Counted from the first letter of the stretch, positions 1 through 9,573 are shown. The stretch: DNA of 64,000 nt from Zobellella maritima (GCF_003075035.1 NZ_QCZE01000007.1:1-64000), one strand, 5' to 3'. Notes: generated by a model not told the origin, from the sequence alone. Program-made: numbers and translations.

Positions 1-21
1 CACACAGTTTGCTTGATAAGT

Positions 22-53
22 TGTTAAAGAGCGTTGACCGCTTTCGCTGGTCA
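22..53 (-). promoter_or_regulatory. rRNA operon leader: boxB hairpin and boxA antitermination site
   Basis: Read leftwards, a short hairpin (stem TGACC/GGTCA around a GC-GAAA-GC tip, 35-53) is followed by GCTCTTTAACA (22-32). This matches the boxB-boxA leader that precedes bacterial 16S rRNA, where NusB/S10 and partners load onto RNA polymerase so that rRNA transcription resists termination. The window ends inside this leader, so the 16S gene itself should start a little beyond the left edge. gmhB lies immediately upstream of an rRNA operon in E. coli as well, which supports the assignment. Confidence 0.9.
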
Positions 54-62
54 GGGCTGCGT

Positions 63-90
63 ATTCTACGCAATCCTTGGTGTTCGTCAA
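63..90 (-). promoter_or_regulatory. rRNA operon promoter P2
   Basis: On the minus strand TTGACG (85-90) and TAGAAT (63-68) are separated by 16 bases. The position between P1 and the boxB/boxA leader, and the 16-base spacer, are those of the second promoter of a gammaproteobacterial rRNA operon. Confidence 0.8.
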
Positions 91-167
91 GCGTTGAATC
101 AAACTTAATGTCGTTCGTTTTCAACCCCTGTGACCGTGAGCGCCTTGCCCCGTGTCAGTGGATGCGC

Positions 168-215
168 ATTATAGGGACCGGCGGATTTTGCGCAAGGGCT
201 TTTTAAAAAGAAAAA
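168..215 (-). promoter_or_regulatory. rRNA operon promoter P1 with AT-rich UP element
   Basis: Minus-strand TTGCGC (190-195) and a perfect TATAAT (168-173) are 16 bases apart, followed by the GC-rich discriminator GCGCATCCACTGACACGG typical of growth-rate-controlled rRNA P1 promoters (target of ppGpp/DksA). Upstream, 196-215 is rich in A and T tracts, as expected of an UP element bound by the RNA polymerase alpha subunit. dksA is encoded later in the window. Confidence 0.9.
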
Positions 216-250
216 ACCAACCGCTCATCTTTTAATCTAATCGCTATTAA

Positions 251-808
251 TTACCCCAGACTGACGACTTTCTGTGCAAATTCCACCAGGGACGGATAGA
301 TATGATCGGCCATGACTTCCGCTTCCGGGGTAATTGTCTTGCCGGTTCTGACCAGGACTTTTGTTTTCACCCCGGCCGCCTCTGCCGCTTTCAAGTCGGA
401 AAGCTTATCACCCACCATATAGGAAGCATCGAGATCGATGTTCAGTTCGTTGGCGGCGTCCAATAACATGCCCGGTGCCGGCTTGCGACAATCACAGGAC
501 TGGGTGTTCGGGCCCTTGCCTTCGGTCGGATGATGGGGACAGAAATAAATACCGTCCAGATCCACCCCTCGATCCGCCAGCGACCAGTCCATCCATTCTG
601 TCAGGGCCATGAAATCGGCTTCGGTAAATAAACCTCGGGCAATGCCGGATTGGTTGGTGACCACCACCAGCAGATAACCTTTTTGCTTCAAGAGCTTCAA
701 CGCATCAATCACACCATCGATAAAGATAAAGTCGTCGGAATGGGATACATAGCCGGTGTCCTGGTTGATCACACCGTCGCGGTCGAGAAAAATTGCCGGT
801 TTAGTCAC
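251..808 (-). CDS. gmhB: D-glycero-beta-D-manno-heptose 1,7-bisphosphate 7-phosphatase
   Basis: Cytoplasmic HAD-family phosphatase that removes the 7-phosphate from heptose bisphosphate on the way to ADP-heptose for the lipopolysaccharide inner core. The 185-residue protein has the HAD nucleophile motif FLDRDGVIN (Asp9 and Asp11), motif II TNQSG near residue 51, and the zinc loop typical of GmhB (Cys90, His92, Cys105, Cys107, followed by RKP). The start is a GTG preceded by AAGGA. It lies 15 bases behind the last ATPase gene of the peptide transporter and directly upstream of the rRNA promoters, so it probably ends that transcript. Length is normal for the family. Confidence 0.95.
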   Translation of the reverse strand: MTKPAIFLDRDGVINQDTGYVSHSDDFIFIDGVIDALKLLKQKGYLLVVVTNQSGIARGLFTEADFMALTEWMDWSLADRGVDLDGIYFCPHHPTEGKGPNTQSCDCRKPAPGMLLDAANELNIDLDASYMVGDKLSDLKAAEAAGVKTKVLVRTGKTITPEAEVMADHIYPSLVEFAQKVVSLG

Positions 809-823
809 TCGATAATCCTTAGG

Positions 824-1852
824 TTATGCCTGCTCGTTCGGGGTCACAGTATGACATATGGCCTGAGGTTTTGGCGGACGTTTTCCGGTTGCTATTTCCT
901 TGTGGTAATGACAGGCAACCCTGTGCTCCCCCCCTTCCAGCAAGGGTACCTCCCGGCGACAACGTTCGCCGGCATAGGGACAGCGGGTACGAAAATGGCA
1001 GCCGGAAGGCGGGGCCGCCGGTGAGGGCAACTCACCACTGAGCATAATGGGTGCCTTGCGGGCCCTGGGATCCGGTTCCGGGATCGCAGCAATCAATGCC
1101 TGGGTATAAGGGTGCTTCGGTGAATGATAGAGCGCCTCGGCCGGGGCCAGCTCAACAATACGTCCCAGGTACATGACCGCAATCTGATCGGAGATATGCT
1201 TCACTACCGACAGGTCGTGGGCGATGAACAACATGGCCAGGCCATGTTCCTGCTGCAGAGACAACAGCAAGTTCAATATCTGCGACTGCACCGACACATC
1301 CAGGGCAGACACCGCCTCATCACATATCAGCAGGCTTGGTTGCAGGGCCATGGCCCGGGCAATGCCGATCCGCTGCCGCTGACCACCGGAAAACTCATGG
1401 GGATAGCGATCGAAGGCCGACACCGGTAGCCCGACCCGGCGGATCAAGTCTTGGGCCCACTGCCGCCGCTCCCTGGCATTGCCCAAGCCATGAATAACAA
1501 AAGGCTCCTGTAACACAGTACCTATGGTATGTCGGCTGTTGAGGGATTCTTGTGGATCCTGGAATACCATCTGCATCTTTTGTCGTAAGGGCCGCATTTG
1601 GGAATGGGAGAAATGGGTAATGTCCTGCCCCTCGAACAGTATGCGTCCGTCTGTTGGCTCCTCCAGTTTGAGCAATGCGCGCGCCAGCGTCGACTTGCCG
1701 CAGCCCGACTCCCCCACCAGCCCCAGGGTTTTGCCTGCCTCCAGCTCAAAACTGACCCCATCCACTGCATAGAGGGTCCTCCCCCTGCTCAACAAGCCTC
1801 CCCCCAGGGTAAAGTATTGTTTCAGACCCTCAACCTGCAATAAGGTACTCAT
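824..1852 (-). CDS. Peptide ABC transporter ATP-binding protein (second NBD)
   Basis: ATPase subunit of a dipeptide/oligopeptide-type importer, acting on the cytoplasmic face with the partner ATPase encoded just upstream. Starting at the ATG at 1852 gives 342 residues, with Walker [10 protein letters not shown] (about 47-55), signature FSGGQRQR, Walker B LLICDEAVSALD and the C-terminal cysteine-rich oligopeptide-transporter tail (CHFRTRCPYAGERC). This start overlaps the upstream stop as ATGA, the usual sign of translational coupling; a longer reading from 1879 would run deeper into the previous gene. It corresponds to the C-terminal half of the fused E. coli YejF or to DppF/OppF. Substrate cannot be told from sequence. 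Confidence 0.9.
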   Translation of the reverse strand: MSTLLQVEGLKQYFTLGGGLLSRGRTLYAVDGVSFELEAGKTLGLVGESGCGKSTLARALLKLEEPTDGRILFEGQDITHFSHSQMRPLRQKMQMVFQDPQESLNSRHTIGTVLQEPFVIHGLGNARERRQWAQDLIRRVGLPVSAFDRYPHEFSGGQRQRIGIARAMALQPSLLICDEAVSALDVSVQSQILNLLLSLQQEHGLAMLFIAHDLSVVKHISDQIAVMYLGRIVELAPAEALYHSPKHPYTQALIAAIPEPDPRARKAPIMLSGELPSPAAPPSGCHFRTRCPYAGERCRREVPLLEGGEHRVACHYHKEIATGKRPPKPQAICHTVTPNEQA

Positions 1853-2829
1853 TCGCCCCACTCCCGCCAGTGATGGCACCAGACACTGTGGTTTTTACCA
1901 TCCAGCTCCATCCTCGGCTGGATTTCGCATTTGCCGGTGGCATGGGGACAACGGTTGGCAAAACGACACCCGCTCACCTGCTCCTCGATAGAGGGAACCT
2001 GGCCCTTGATGGTAGGCAGTATGGCCTTGTTCGGGTGGCTCAAACGAGGGATGGCCGCCAGCAGGCCTCGGGTATAGGGATGCAGAGGCCGCTCAAAAAT
2101 ATCATAGACACCGGCCTGCTCGGCACTGCGCCCGGCATACATCACCAGGACCTGGTCGCAAACCTGGGCCACCACCCCCAGATCATGGGTAATAAAGATC
2201 ACCGCCATGCCGGTTTTTTCCTGCAATGCTTTAATGAGATGAAGGATCTGTGCCTGTATGGTGACATCCAGCGCTGTGGTCGGTTCATCACAAATCAGCA
2301 AGTCAGGCTCACAGGCAAGAGCCATGGCAATCATCACCCGTTGACGCATTCCCCCGGACAACTGGTGAGGATAGGATTTCAGCCTGGCCTCGGCTTCCGG
2401 CAGCCCCACCTTCCGCAGCATCGCCAGTGCCGCCTGTTTCTGGGCCGACTTGCTCAACTCCGGCCTGTGCAATCGATACACTTCCATCAGCTGGCGACCC
2501 ACCGTATGCACCGGGTTCAGCGCCGTCATCGGTTCCTGGAAGATCATCGCTATCTTGTTACCGCGGATGTGATAACGCTGCTCGGCACTCAGCGCCAGCA
2601 GATCCTGGCCCTGGAAGCAAGCACGTCCGGCCACTACCTGCCCCGCCGGCTTGGGCAACAGCCCCAGTAGGCTGAGGGCGGTCACGCTCTTGCCACAACC
2701 GGACTCTCCCACCAGCCCCAGGGTCTGCCCCGGCAACACCGAGAAGCTGACATCATCCACCACCCGGAAAGTGCCTTCTTCGGTGGTAAAGCTGACCGCC
2801 AGGTTTTCAACCGTCAACAATGGGGCCAT
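1849..2829 (-). CDS. Peptide ABC transporter ATP-binding protein (first NBD)
   Basis: First of two ATPase subunits of the peptide importer, 326 residues. Visible motifs are Walker [10 protein letters not shown] (about 41-49), signature LSGGMRQRV, Walker [13 protein letters not shown] and the C-terminal CRFANRCP cysteine motif common to OppD/DppD-like proteins. The ATG at 2829 overlaps the stop of the solute-binding protein gene by one base (TGATG), so translation is coupled. In E. coli the matching YejF is one protein with two ATPase domains; here they are two genes overlapping by four bases. Confidence 0.9.
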   Translation of the reverse strand: MAPLLTVENLAVSFTTEEGTFRVVDDVSFSVLPGQTLGLVGESGCGKSVTALSLLGLLPKPAGQVVAGRACFQGQDLLALSAEQRYHIRGNKIAMIFQEPMTALNPVHTVGRQLMEVYRLHRPELSKSAQKQAALAMLRKVGLPEAEARLKSYPHQLSGGMRQRVMIAMALACEPDLLICDEPTTALDVTIQAQILHLIKALQEKTGMAVIFITHDLGVVAQVCDQVLVMYAGRSAEQAGVYDIFERPLHPYTRGLLAAIPRLSHPNKAILPTIKGQVPSIEEQVSGCRFANRCPHATGKCEIQPRMELDGKNHSVWCHHWREWGE

Positions 2830-4634
2830 CAGGGTTCCTTGCGCCGCCAGGTTTCTACCACTTCCAACACAGGCTCATATTTCCTGCCGCCAGCCTTGAC
2901 CTCAGCTTTCAGCTCGCTGTCTATCCAGAACAATCCACCGGTGCTATAGGGATAGCCTTCCATCGGCCAGAACAGGGAGGGAGATTGCTTGGTTCCTTTT
3001 GATTCGGGCAGCTTGATATAGCGCCAATAGGCTTCACGGGTATAAGGCACCTGATAGCCGGGAATAAAAATTGCCAGCTCATCAACCCGTTGCTGGATTT
3101 GCCGGGAAATTCTGGCTTTATCCTGCAGTTCGAAAGTATCCCTGTAGGTCTCGACAAGCTGATCCAGCTGCTCATCACTGATATTGAACAAATTATTGGT
3201 CTGGGGCTTGTCGGCATTGACCGAGTGGAAAAATTCCCAGTATTGGGGGTAAAGGCCGCCACCGCCCCAGCCCAGCCAGGCCGCTTCGTGGTTTTTCTCC
3301 AGCATCACCTTGAATCCGGTGGCCCCCTCCACCAGGTTCAGTTGCAGATCCAGACCCGCCTTGCGCGCCTCTTCCCGCAGGATGGCCAACCGGGAAGTGT
3401 GTTCCTGGGTGGTATAGGTCAGGGCAAGGGTCAGCCGGTCACCCTGGGTATTCATCAGGATGCCACCGGGCCCCTGTTGGTTGTAGCCGGCTTCGGCAAA
3501 CAGCGCACGGGCCTTGGTGATATCAAATTCCCGGGCACGAATATCATAGTCGGTAAAATTCCCGTAGCCGGTGCCGAAGGTATGCATGCGCTCGTAGTCA
3601 CCCCGTAATATGGTGTCCAGCATACGCTGCATATTGATGGCATGGGCAATGCCTTGTCGCACCCGGATATCCTGCAGCCGGGGATGGGCGGTATTCAGGT
3701 GAATGCCCTGGGGACCTTGCTGATTGTCATTATAAAACCAGATTCGGTTGATTAGACCGTTACGATACTCTGGCGTGTCGGTCTTGTCGTGCCACCATTC
3801 GGGCAGGATCAGACCAAAGGTATCCACCTCGCCACGCAGGAAGTGCCGATACGCAATATTGAGATCCCGCACCACGGTCAGGCGGATCTCATCAACATTG
3901 AAGCGGTGCTTATAGTAGGTGAGATCATTGCCCCACCAGTCATCCAGGCGCTTGAAGCTGATCGAACGGCCGCGTTTGACCTCCTCGATGACATAGGCGC
4001 CGGTAACCGGCACCACAGCCCAGTTGTACTTGCGTACCCAGTCGTCTGTCATTTCATAAAAATGCCGGGGCTGAGGGTTGAGGCCGAGAGTATTGAGCAG
4101 CTCCTGCCGGCTCTTGGGTGAGCCAGCTGTCACCGAAATAGTGTGATCATCATATTTGGTGATATCGACGATCTCTTCGGTGTAATAGTTGTTATACCAG
4201 GGGGCCCGGATCACCTCCGAGCGCATGAATTCCAGGGCAAACAGAAAATCATCGGCAGTCACCGGCTGACCATCGGACCAGCGCGCCCCGGGGTGCAGCT
4301 TGAAATACATGGTTTTGTGATCATCGCCGAAGGCCCAATGGGTAGCCAGCGCCGGAATCGGCCTGTCGGTGTCCGGATGCATGCTGTACAAGCCCAGCTG
4401 GTTTTCCAGCACAAAGGAGCGAAAGCCGCCATTTGAATCGGGTCCGACAGTGCGGAAAGTCAGTGGGAAGCTGGTCATCATCATGTTGAACACACCCCCG
4501 CGTCGGGCGTCGGGCGAGGCAAAGATGGGGTCTTCGTTGTTGGTTTCCCAGTGCAGCCCGGCCGGCAATTCGGCGGCCTGCAGAACAAGGGCACAGCACC
4601 ACACTGTAATCATCGACATGAGTTTTTTCATCAT
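2829..4634 (-). CDS. Extracellular solute-binding protein of the peptide importer (YejA-type, SBP family 5)
   Basis: A 601-residue periplasmic binding protein. It begins with a Sec signal peptide (two lysines, then a hydrophobic run ending near LVLQAAEL, probable cleavage around residue 20) and has the family 5 solute-binding character (RRGGVFN near the start, HPGARWSDGQPVTADDF near residue 115). It lies between the permease genes and the ATPase genes, nine bases behind the YejE-like permease and overlapping the next ATPase by one base. The partners are YejB/YejE-like, suggesting peptides or microcin-C-like cargo, but ligand specificity is not visible. There is no lipobox, so it is probably a soluble periplasmic protein. 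Confidence 0.88.
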   Translation of the reverse strand: MMKKLMSMITVWCCALVLQAAELPAGLHWETNNEDPIFASPDARRGGVFNMMMTSFPLTFRTVGPDSNGGFRSFVLENQLGLYSMHPDTDRPIPALATHWAFGDDHKTMYFKLHPGARWSDGQPVTADDFLFALEFMRSEVIRAPWYNNYYTEEIVDITKYDDHTISVTAGSPKSRQELLNTLGLNPQPRHFYEMTDDWVRKYNWAVVPVTGAYVIEEVKRGRSISFKRLDDWWGNDLTYYKHRFNVDEIRLTVVRDLNIAYRHFLRGEVDTFGLILPEWWHDKTDTPEYRNGLINRIWFYNDNQQGPQGIHLNTAHPRLQDIRVRQGIAHAINMQRMLDTILRGDYERMHTFGTGYGNFTDYDIRAREFDITKARALFAEAGYNQQGPGGILMNTQGDRLTLALTYTTQEHTSRLAILREEARKAGLDLQLNLVEGATGFKVMLEKNHEAAWLGWGGGGLYPQYWEFFHSVNADKPQTNNLFNISDEQLDQLVETYRDTFELQDKARISRQIQQRVDELAIFIPGYQVPYTREAYWRYIKLPESKGTKQSPSLFWPMEGYPYSTGGLFWIDSELKAEVKAGGRKYEPVLEVVETWRRKEP

Positions 4635-4643
4635 CGTCCCTGC

Positions 4644-5690
4644 CTATTCATAGCGAGAAAAGTGTTTGGGGTCGAAGGCTTCCCGAATAGCCTCCCCGAT
4701 AAAAGACACGGTAATCAATACCAAAGACACGGCGGTCACCACAGAGGCCACTATCCAGGGGGCATCCAGGTTATTCACCCCCTGGCGCAGTAACTCTCCC
4801 CAGCTGGGGGTCGGCGGCGCCAGGCCAAAGCCCAGATAGTCCAACGCCGTCAGCAAAGAAATATTGGCCACCACGGTAAAGGGCGCCAGGGTGACTATCA
4901 TCACCAGGGTGTTGGGCAGGATATGGTGGATGATAATACGGAACAGACCGGCCCCCTGGGCCCGGGCGGCGAGGATATAGTCCCGGGCTTTTTCCTTGTA
5001 GGTCAGGGTACGCATATACCAGGTGATACCCATCCAGCCGAACAGTACGTTGATGGCCACAAACAGGGTGAAATTAGGCTGGGTCAGGGACACCAGTATC
5101 ATGATCACGTATAAAAAGGGAACCTGCGACCATATTTCGATAAAACGTTGAAATATAATGTCAAATTTCCCACCCCAGAACCCCATTAGGCAACCGATGA
5201 TCACCCCTATGGTATAGCTGGCGGTCAGGGCGATAAAGGCAAAGCCCACCGCAGTACGAAAACCGTAGACCAGCCGGGCGAGTATGTCTCTGCCCGAGCT
5301 GTCGGTGCCGAGAAAGTGTCGGCTCTCCAGGCTGGGGGCATTGGGCGGGAAACTGCCAGCGCTGTAGTCCTGCTCATAGGGGCTCCAGGGAACCGGAGGC
5401 AGCAGCACCCAGTCATCGGGCCGTTCGGCCAGCGCCGTTTTCAGCTCCCGGTAGTTGGTTTCGTAGCGGTAACCCAGGCCAAAGGTATCGCCGGGGATCA
5501 CCGCGCCATAGGTGGGGAAATAGAGCCGGCCTTCATACTTGACCAGCAGCGCCCTGTTATTGGCCCATAATTCGGCACAGAGCGCCAGCAGCACCATAAA
5601 GGCAAACAGACAAAACGCATAATAGCCCCGTTTGATGGCCCGAAAGCGGCGCAACTTCTTGCGGGTCAATTCCGATATCAGGCTAGCCAT
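4644..5690 (-). CDS. yejE: YejE-like peptide ABC transporter permease
   Basis: Inner-membrane permease of 348 residues. It has an N-terminal membrane span, then the long periplasmic insertion typical of YejE (ALLVKYEGRLYFP, DTFGLGYRYETNY), then the FLGTDSSGRDILAR motif and five further hydrophobic segments with an EAA-type loop (RAQGAGLFRIIIHHILPN). The start at 5690 (MASLISEL) overlaps the upstream permease by eight bases; a longer reading to 5723 is possible but lies entirely inside that gene and lacks family similarity. It pairs with the YejB-like permease. Confidence 0.88.
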   Translation of the reverse strand: MASLISELTRKKLRRFRAIKRGYYAFCLFAFMVLLALCAELWANNRALLVKYEGRLYFPTYGAVIPGDTFGLGYRYETNYRELKTALAERPDDWVLLPPVPWSPYEQDYSAGSFPPNAPSLESRHFLGTDSSGRDILARLVYGFRTAVGFAFIALTASYTIGVIIGCLMGFWGGKFDIIFQRFIEIWSQVPFLYVIMILVSLTQPNFTLFVAINVLFGWMGITWYMRTLTYKEKARDYILAARAQGAGLFRIIIHHILPNTLVMIVTLAPFTVVANISLLTALDYLGFGLAPPTPSWGELLRQGVNNLDAPWIVASVVTAVSLVLITVSFIGEAIREAFDPKHFSRYE

Positions 5691-6708
5691 CGAAGCGCAC
5701 CCTCGGATCCACCAGCGCCACACACATATCCGACAGGATATTGCCTACCAGCATCAGCAGCGAGGTGATCGCCAGTATGCCCATCACCACCGGATAGTCC
5801 CGTTCGACCACGGCTTCGTAGCCAAGCAGGCCCAGACCATCGATATTGAAGATCACCTCGATCAGGAAAGAGCCGGCAAAAAATACCGAGATCACATTGC
5901 CGAAATGACTGGCGATGGGGATCAGGCTGTTGCGCAGGGCATGACCGGTAACCGCCTTGTGAAACGGCAGGCCCTTGGCCACGGCGGTGCGTACATAATC
6001 GGCGGACAGGTTTTCCAGCAGACTGTTCTTCATGGTCATGGTGAGCACGGCAAAGTCACCGATGGCATAGGCGATCAACGGCAACAGGGCATGATGGAAC
6101 AGGTTGAAGGTCTTGGGCCAGAAGCCTTCCAGATACTCAAAGTCATCTCCGACAAAGCCCCCCATAGGAAACCATCCCAGCTGGAAGGCAAACACCGTCA
6201 GCAGGAAGATGCCCACCACATAGGCTGGAAGGGCATAACCGGCGTAGATCAGCATGGAGCTGATACTGTCGAAACGGCTATTATGTTTGAGAGCCTTGAG
6301 AATACCCAGCGGGATGGACACCAGATAGCTGAGGATAAAGGTGCTGATCCCGAAGAAGGCCGACACCGGCAGCCGTTCCTTGATCAGCTCCCATACCGGG
6401 TCATAGTAGCGGGTCGAATGGCCCAGATCGAGCCGCACCAGCTTGTTGAGCCATTCCCAATAAGACTCGAATACCGGCTTGTCCAGGCCGTAAAATTCCT
6501 TGAGCTCTTCAATTTGCTCTTCCGACAACACTTGTCCGCCACGGCTGGAAGAGTACTGGCTGGTTTCACCGCCCGCCAATTGTGACTGCATCAGCATGCG
6601 TTCGACCGGGCCACCGGGGACAAAGCGGGTGATGGCGAACACCACCAGGGTAATGCCAATAAAGGTAGGTATCAGTAACAACAACCGGCGCAGAAAGTAC
6701 TGGCCCAT
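5683..6708 (-). CDS. yejB: YejB-like peptide ABC transporter permease
   Basis: First gene of the importer operon. The 341-residue permease has an N-terminal membrane span (MGQYFLRRLLLLIPTFIGI), a loop containing the YejB-typical SEEQIEELKEFYGLDKP stretch, and a transport-permease domain with about five more spans. The ATG at 6708 is preceded by AAGGATA; upstream in-frame codons to 6810 read as non-homologous, arginine-rich sequence and are not included. The genes yejB-yejE-SBP-ATPase-ATPase-gmhB overlap or are closely spaced and form one minus-strand transcript. Confidence 0.9.
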   Translation of the reverse strand: MGQYFLRRLLLLIPTFIGITLVVFAITRFVPGGPVERMLMQSQLAGGETSQYSSSRGGQVLSEEQIEELKEFYGLDKPVFESYWEWLNKLVRLDLGHSTRYYDPVWELIKERLPVSAFFGISTFILSYLVSIPLGILKALKHNSRFDSISSMLIYAGYALPAYVVGIFLLTVFAFQLGWFPMGGFVGDDFEYLEGFWPKTFNLFHHALLPLIAYAIGDFAVLTMTMKNSLLENLSADYVRTAVAKGLPFHKAVTGHALRNSLIPIASHFGNVISVFFAGSFLIEVIFNIDGLGLLGYEAVVERDYPVVMGILAITSLLMLVGNILSDMCVALVDPRVRFDG

Positions 6709-6930
6709 AGGTATCCTTATATGCCGAAAACATCCATGACAGCAGGCTGCGGACCTGACGCTCCTCTCGAGACAACCCGAGCCGATAACGCGCGCCCGGG
6801 CTCTGGACAAGCCGCAACCTCAGGCTACCCGCCGAACCTGGAGACTCAAGCCTACCCTATCTCATTAGGAATAAAGATAGCAAGATACGCACCAGCCCGA
6901 TATGCCGGATGCCGGGTTAGGAAATTTACA
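6709..6930. other. Intergenic region between yejB and metN
   Basis: The first 220 bases of the divergent spacer (338 bases in all) hold no convincing gene. An open frame runs across it on the plus strand, but it has no ribosome site and an unnatural composition. A promoter for the yej operon must lie here on the minus strand; I see only weak candidates and do not fix one. Confidence 0.5.
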
Positions 6931-6961
6931 TTGACTCAGACGTCCAGACGGCTTAGCATCC
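6931..6961 (+). promoter_or_regulatory. metN promoter overlapped by tandem MetJ boxes
   Basis: TTGACT (6931-6936) and TAGCAT (6954-6959) are 17 bases apart and make a sigma-70-type promoter. Between and over them lie tandem 8-base met boxes: AGACGTCC (6938-6945), AGACGGCT (6946-6953) and a weaker TAGCATCC (6954-6961), compared with the MetJ consensus AGACGTCT. MetJ with S-adenosylmethionine would therefore block RNA polymerase directly, as known for metNIQ in enterics. Binding is inferred from the motif. Confidence 0.8.
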
Positions 6962-7046
6962 GCTGCTATTCGTTATGCTTGCATGACGTGTCTCTACTCT
7001 CATCTGTTATAGCAGTGAATAACAAGGCCGGAAGGGTTTACCTCCG

Positions 7047-8090
7047 ATGATAAAACTAAGCGGTATCAGTAAAAAGTATGGTGACGGTGACAAGGCCGTC
7101 TATGCCCTGAAAGCGGTCGATCTGGAGATCGAAGCCGGCCAGATCATGGGCGTGATCGGTGAATCGGGAGCAGGCAAAAGCACCCTGATCCGCTGCGTCA
7201 ATATGCTGGAGCGTCCGACCCAGGGCGCTGTGGTGGTCGATGGCCAGGAACTGACCGGCATGGACAACCGTGCCCTGACCCGGACCCGTCGCAAGATAGG
7301 CATGATATTCCAGCATTTCAACCTGTTGTCCTCGCGCACCGTGTTCGCCAACGTAGCCCTTCCCCTGGAACTGGCCGGTATGAACAAGGCGGCCATCAAA
7401 CAGCGGGTGGATGAATTGCTGGAGCTGGTCGGCCTGAGCCACAGGGCCAATGCCTATCCCAACGCCCTGTCCGGTGGCCAGAAACAACGGGTGGCGATCG
7501 CTCGGGCCCTGGCCCCCGAACCCAAGGTATTGCTCTGTGACGAAGCCACCTCGGCGCTGGATCCGCAGACCACCCAATCGATCCTGACCCTGCTCAAGGA
7601 CATCAACCGCAAGCTGGGCCTGACCATCTTGCTGATCACCCACGAAATGCAGGTGGTCAAAAGTATCTGTGACCGGGTCGCCATCATCAATGATGGAGAG
7701 CTTATCGAGCAAGGAGAGGTATCCTGGTTTTTTGCCAATGCCAAAACCGAGCTGGCCCGGCGCTTCATCGCCTCCACTATCCATTTGGAAATCCCCGATG
7801 AATATCAGCAGCGGCTGACACCAGAACAGGAAGCAAACGCCCTGCCCCTGGTGCGATTGGGCTTCACCGGTGAAACCGTCGACTCTCCGCTGATTTCCAT
7901 ACTAAGCCGCAGCTTCGAGGTGGATGTGACCATCCTCAGCGCCGATATCGAATATGCCGGTGGGGTCAAGTTCGGCTTTATGCTGGCCGAGCTGGCCGGC
8001 GAGGCGGAACAGACCCAGGCGGCTATCGCTTACCTTCAAGAACATAAAATTCAGGTGGAGTTACTCGGTTATGTCCGATGCCATGATTAA
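7047..8090 (+). CDS. metN: Methionine ABC importer ATP-binding protein MetN
   Basis: ATPase of the MetNIQ importer for D- and L-methionine, 347 residues. Walker [10 protein letters not shown] lies near residue 38, the signature is [10 protein letters not shown], and Walker B is [12 protein letters not shown]. The C-terminal NIL domain (about 265-345) binds methionine and gives trans-inhibition in the E. coli protein. The gene is led by MetJ-type operators and overlaps metI by 20 bases. Length and motifs are normal. Confidence 0.97.
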   Translation: MIKLSGISKKYGDGDKAVYALKAVDLEIEAGQIMGVIGESGAGKSTLIRCVNMLERPTQGAVVVDGQELTGMDNRALTRTRRKIGMIFQHFNLLSSRTVFANVALPLELAGMNKAAIKQRVDELLELVGLSHRANAYPNALSGGQKQRVAIARALAPEPKVLLCDEATSALDPQTTQSILTLLKDINRKLGLTILLITHEMQVVKSICDRVAIINDGELIEQGEVSWFFANAKTELARRFIASTIHLEIPDEYQQRLTPEQEANALPLVRLGFTGETVDSPLISILSRSFEVDVTILSADIEYAGGVKFGFMLAELAGEAEQTQAAIAYLQEHKIQVELLGYVRCHD

Positions 8091-8724
8091 TTTGCTGTTG
8101 TCTGCCCTGTGGGAAACCCTGATCATGACCTTTGGCTCGGGCGCTATCGCCTGTGTACTGGGCATTCCCCTGGGTATCGCCCTGCACGTCACCAAGGATG
8201 GACAAATCTGGGAAAACAAGGCCCTCAACAAGGTGCTGGGTACCGTCATCAACATCGGCCGTTCCATCCCCTTTATCATACTGCTGGTGGCCATCATTCC
8301 CTTTACCCGGCTGGTGGTCGGCACCAGCATAGGCACGGTCGCCGCCATTGTGCCGCTGACGGTCGCCGCCATTCCCTTCGTCGCTCGCCTGGTGGAAGGT
8401 GCGCTGATGGAGGTGCCTAACGGCCTGATCGAGGCGGCTCAGGCAATGGGTGCCAAACGCAGTCAGATTATCACCAAGGTATTGCTGGCCGAGGCCCTGC
8501 CAGGCATGCTCAACGGTATCATCATCACCCTGGTCACCCTGGTCAACTACTCTGCCATGGCCGGAGCCATCGGCGGGGGCGGCCTGGGGGATGTGGGCAT
8601 CCGCTACGGTTACCAGCGCTTCGACCCGCAAATCATGCTGATCACTGTGGTGATGCTGGTGGTTCTGGTACAAATCATTCAAAGTATCGGCGAACGACTG
8701 GTCGCCCATGTCGATCATCGCTGA
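8071..8724 (+). CDS. metI: Methionine ABC importer permease MetI
   Basis: Inner-membrane permease of MetNIQ. Starting at 8071 ([21 protein letters not shown]) the protein has 217 residues, the same length and N-terminal pattern as E. coli MetI. It contains about five membrane spans and the coupling loop [33 protein letters not shown] ribosome site lies inside the end of metN, and the two genes overlap by 20 bases. Confidence 0.96.
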   Translation: MSDAMINLLLSALWETLIMTFGSGAIACVLGIPLGIALHVTKDGQIWENKALNKVLGTVINIGRSIPFIILLVAIIPFTRLVVGTSIGTVAAIVPLTVAAIPFVARLVEGALMEVPNGLIEAAQAMGAKRSQIITKVLLAEALPGMLNGIIITLVTLVNYSAMAGAIGGGGLGDVGIRYGYQRFDPQIMLITVVMLVVLVQIIQSIGERLVAHVDHR

Positions 8725-8745
8725 ATCATGTTAAGGAGCTCTGTC

Positions 8746-9573
8746 ATGAAGTTGGGATTTAAATCATTAGCCACCGCCGGTGTACTGGCCTCCGCCCTGG
8801 CCCTCGTCGGCTGTGGAGAAGAAGCCAAGGAAACCGCCAAGGAAGAAACAATCAAGCCGCTACGCCTCGGCGTCATTGCCGGCTCCGAAGAGCAGGTGGC
8901 CGAGATCGCTGCCCGCGTAGCAAAGGAACAATACAACCTGGATGTCGAATTGGTCTCTTTCAGCGACTACGTCACCCCCAATGTGGCTTTGAACGACGGC
9001 AACCTGGATATTAATGCCTTCCAGCACAAACCTTACCTGGACAAGCAGATTGCCGATCGGGGCTATACCCTGGTACCGGTGGGCAACACCTTTGTTTACC
9101 CCATCGCAGGCTACTCAAAGCAGATCGAGTCGCTGGATGAGTTGGAAGACGACGCCAAAATCGCTGTGCCCAACGATCCGACCAACCTGGGCCGCACCCT
9201 GCTGTTACTGGAGCAACAGGGCCTGATCGAGGTACGTGACGAAGCCGGGCTGGAAGCCACCACCCTGGACATCACCGCCAATCCCAAAAACCTGCAGATC
9301 ATCGAACTGGAAGCCCCTCAGCTGCCCCGTTCGCTGGAAGATGTCGCCCTGGCGGTGATCAACACCACCTACGCTTCACAGATCGATCTGCTGCCCGGTC
9401 GCGACAGCCTGTTTGTGGAAGACAAGGAATCCCCCTACGTCAACCTGATCGTTTCCCGGGTAGACAACCAGGATGACGAACGCATCAAGACCTTCGTCAA
9501 GGCCTATCAGAGCGAAGAAGTCTATCAGGGAGCGCTGGAACTCTTTAAGGGCGGCGTAGTCAAGGGCTGGTAA
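8746..9573 (+). CDS. metQ: Methionine-binding lipoprotein MetQ
   Basis: Substrate-binding lipoprotein of MetNIQ, 275 residues (NlpA family). The start at 8746 follows a strong AAGGAG; it gives a lipoprotein signal peptide with lipobox LVGC and lipidated Cys23. The mature part shows family sequences such as FQHKPYLD and PNDPTNLGRTLLLLE. It is followed by the operon terminator. Confidence 0.96.
   Translation: MKLGFKSLATAGVLASALALVGCGEEAKETAKEETIKPLRLGVIAGSEEQVAEIAARVAKEQYNLDVELVSFSDYVTPNVALNDGNLDINAFQHKPYLDKQIADRGYTLVPVGNTFVYPIAGYSKQIESLDELEDDAKIAVPNDPTNLGRTLLLLEQQGLIEVRDEAGLEATTLDITANPKNLQIIELEAPQLPRSLEDVALAVINTTYASQIDLLPGRDSLFVEDKESPYVNLIVSRVDNQDDERIKTFVKAYQSEEVYQGALELFKGGVVKGW

Noticed and set aside
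6721-7050. Open frame between yejB and metN
   Set aside because: It runs through the MetJ boxes and the metN promoter and ends inside metN; no ribosome site.
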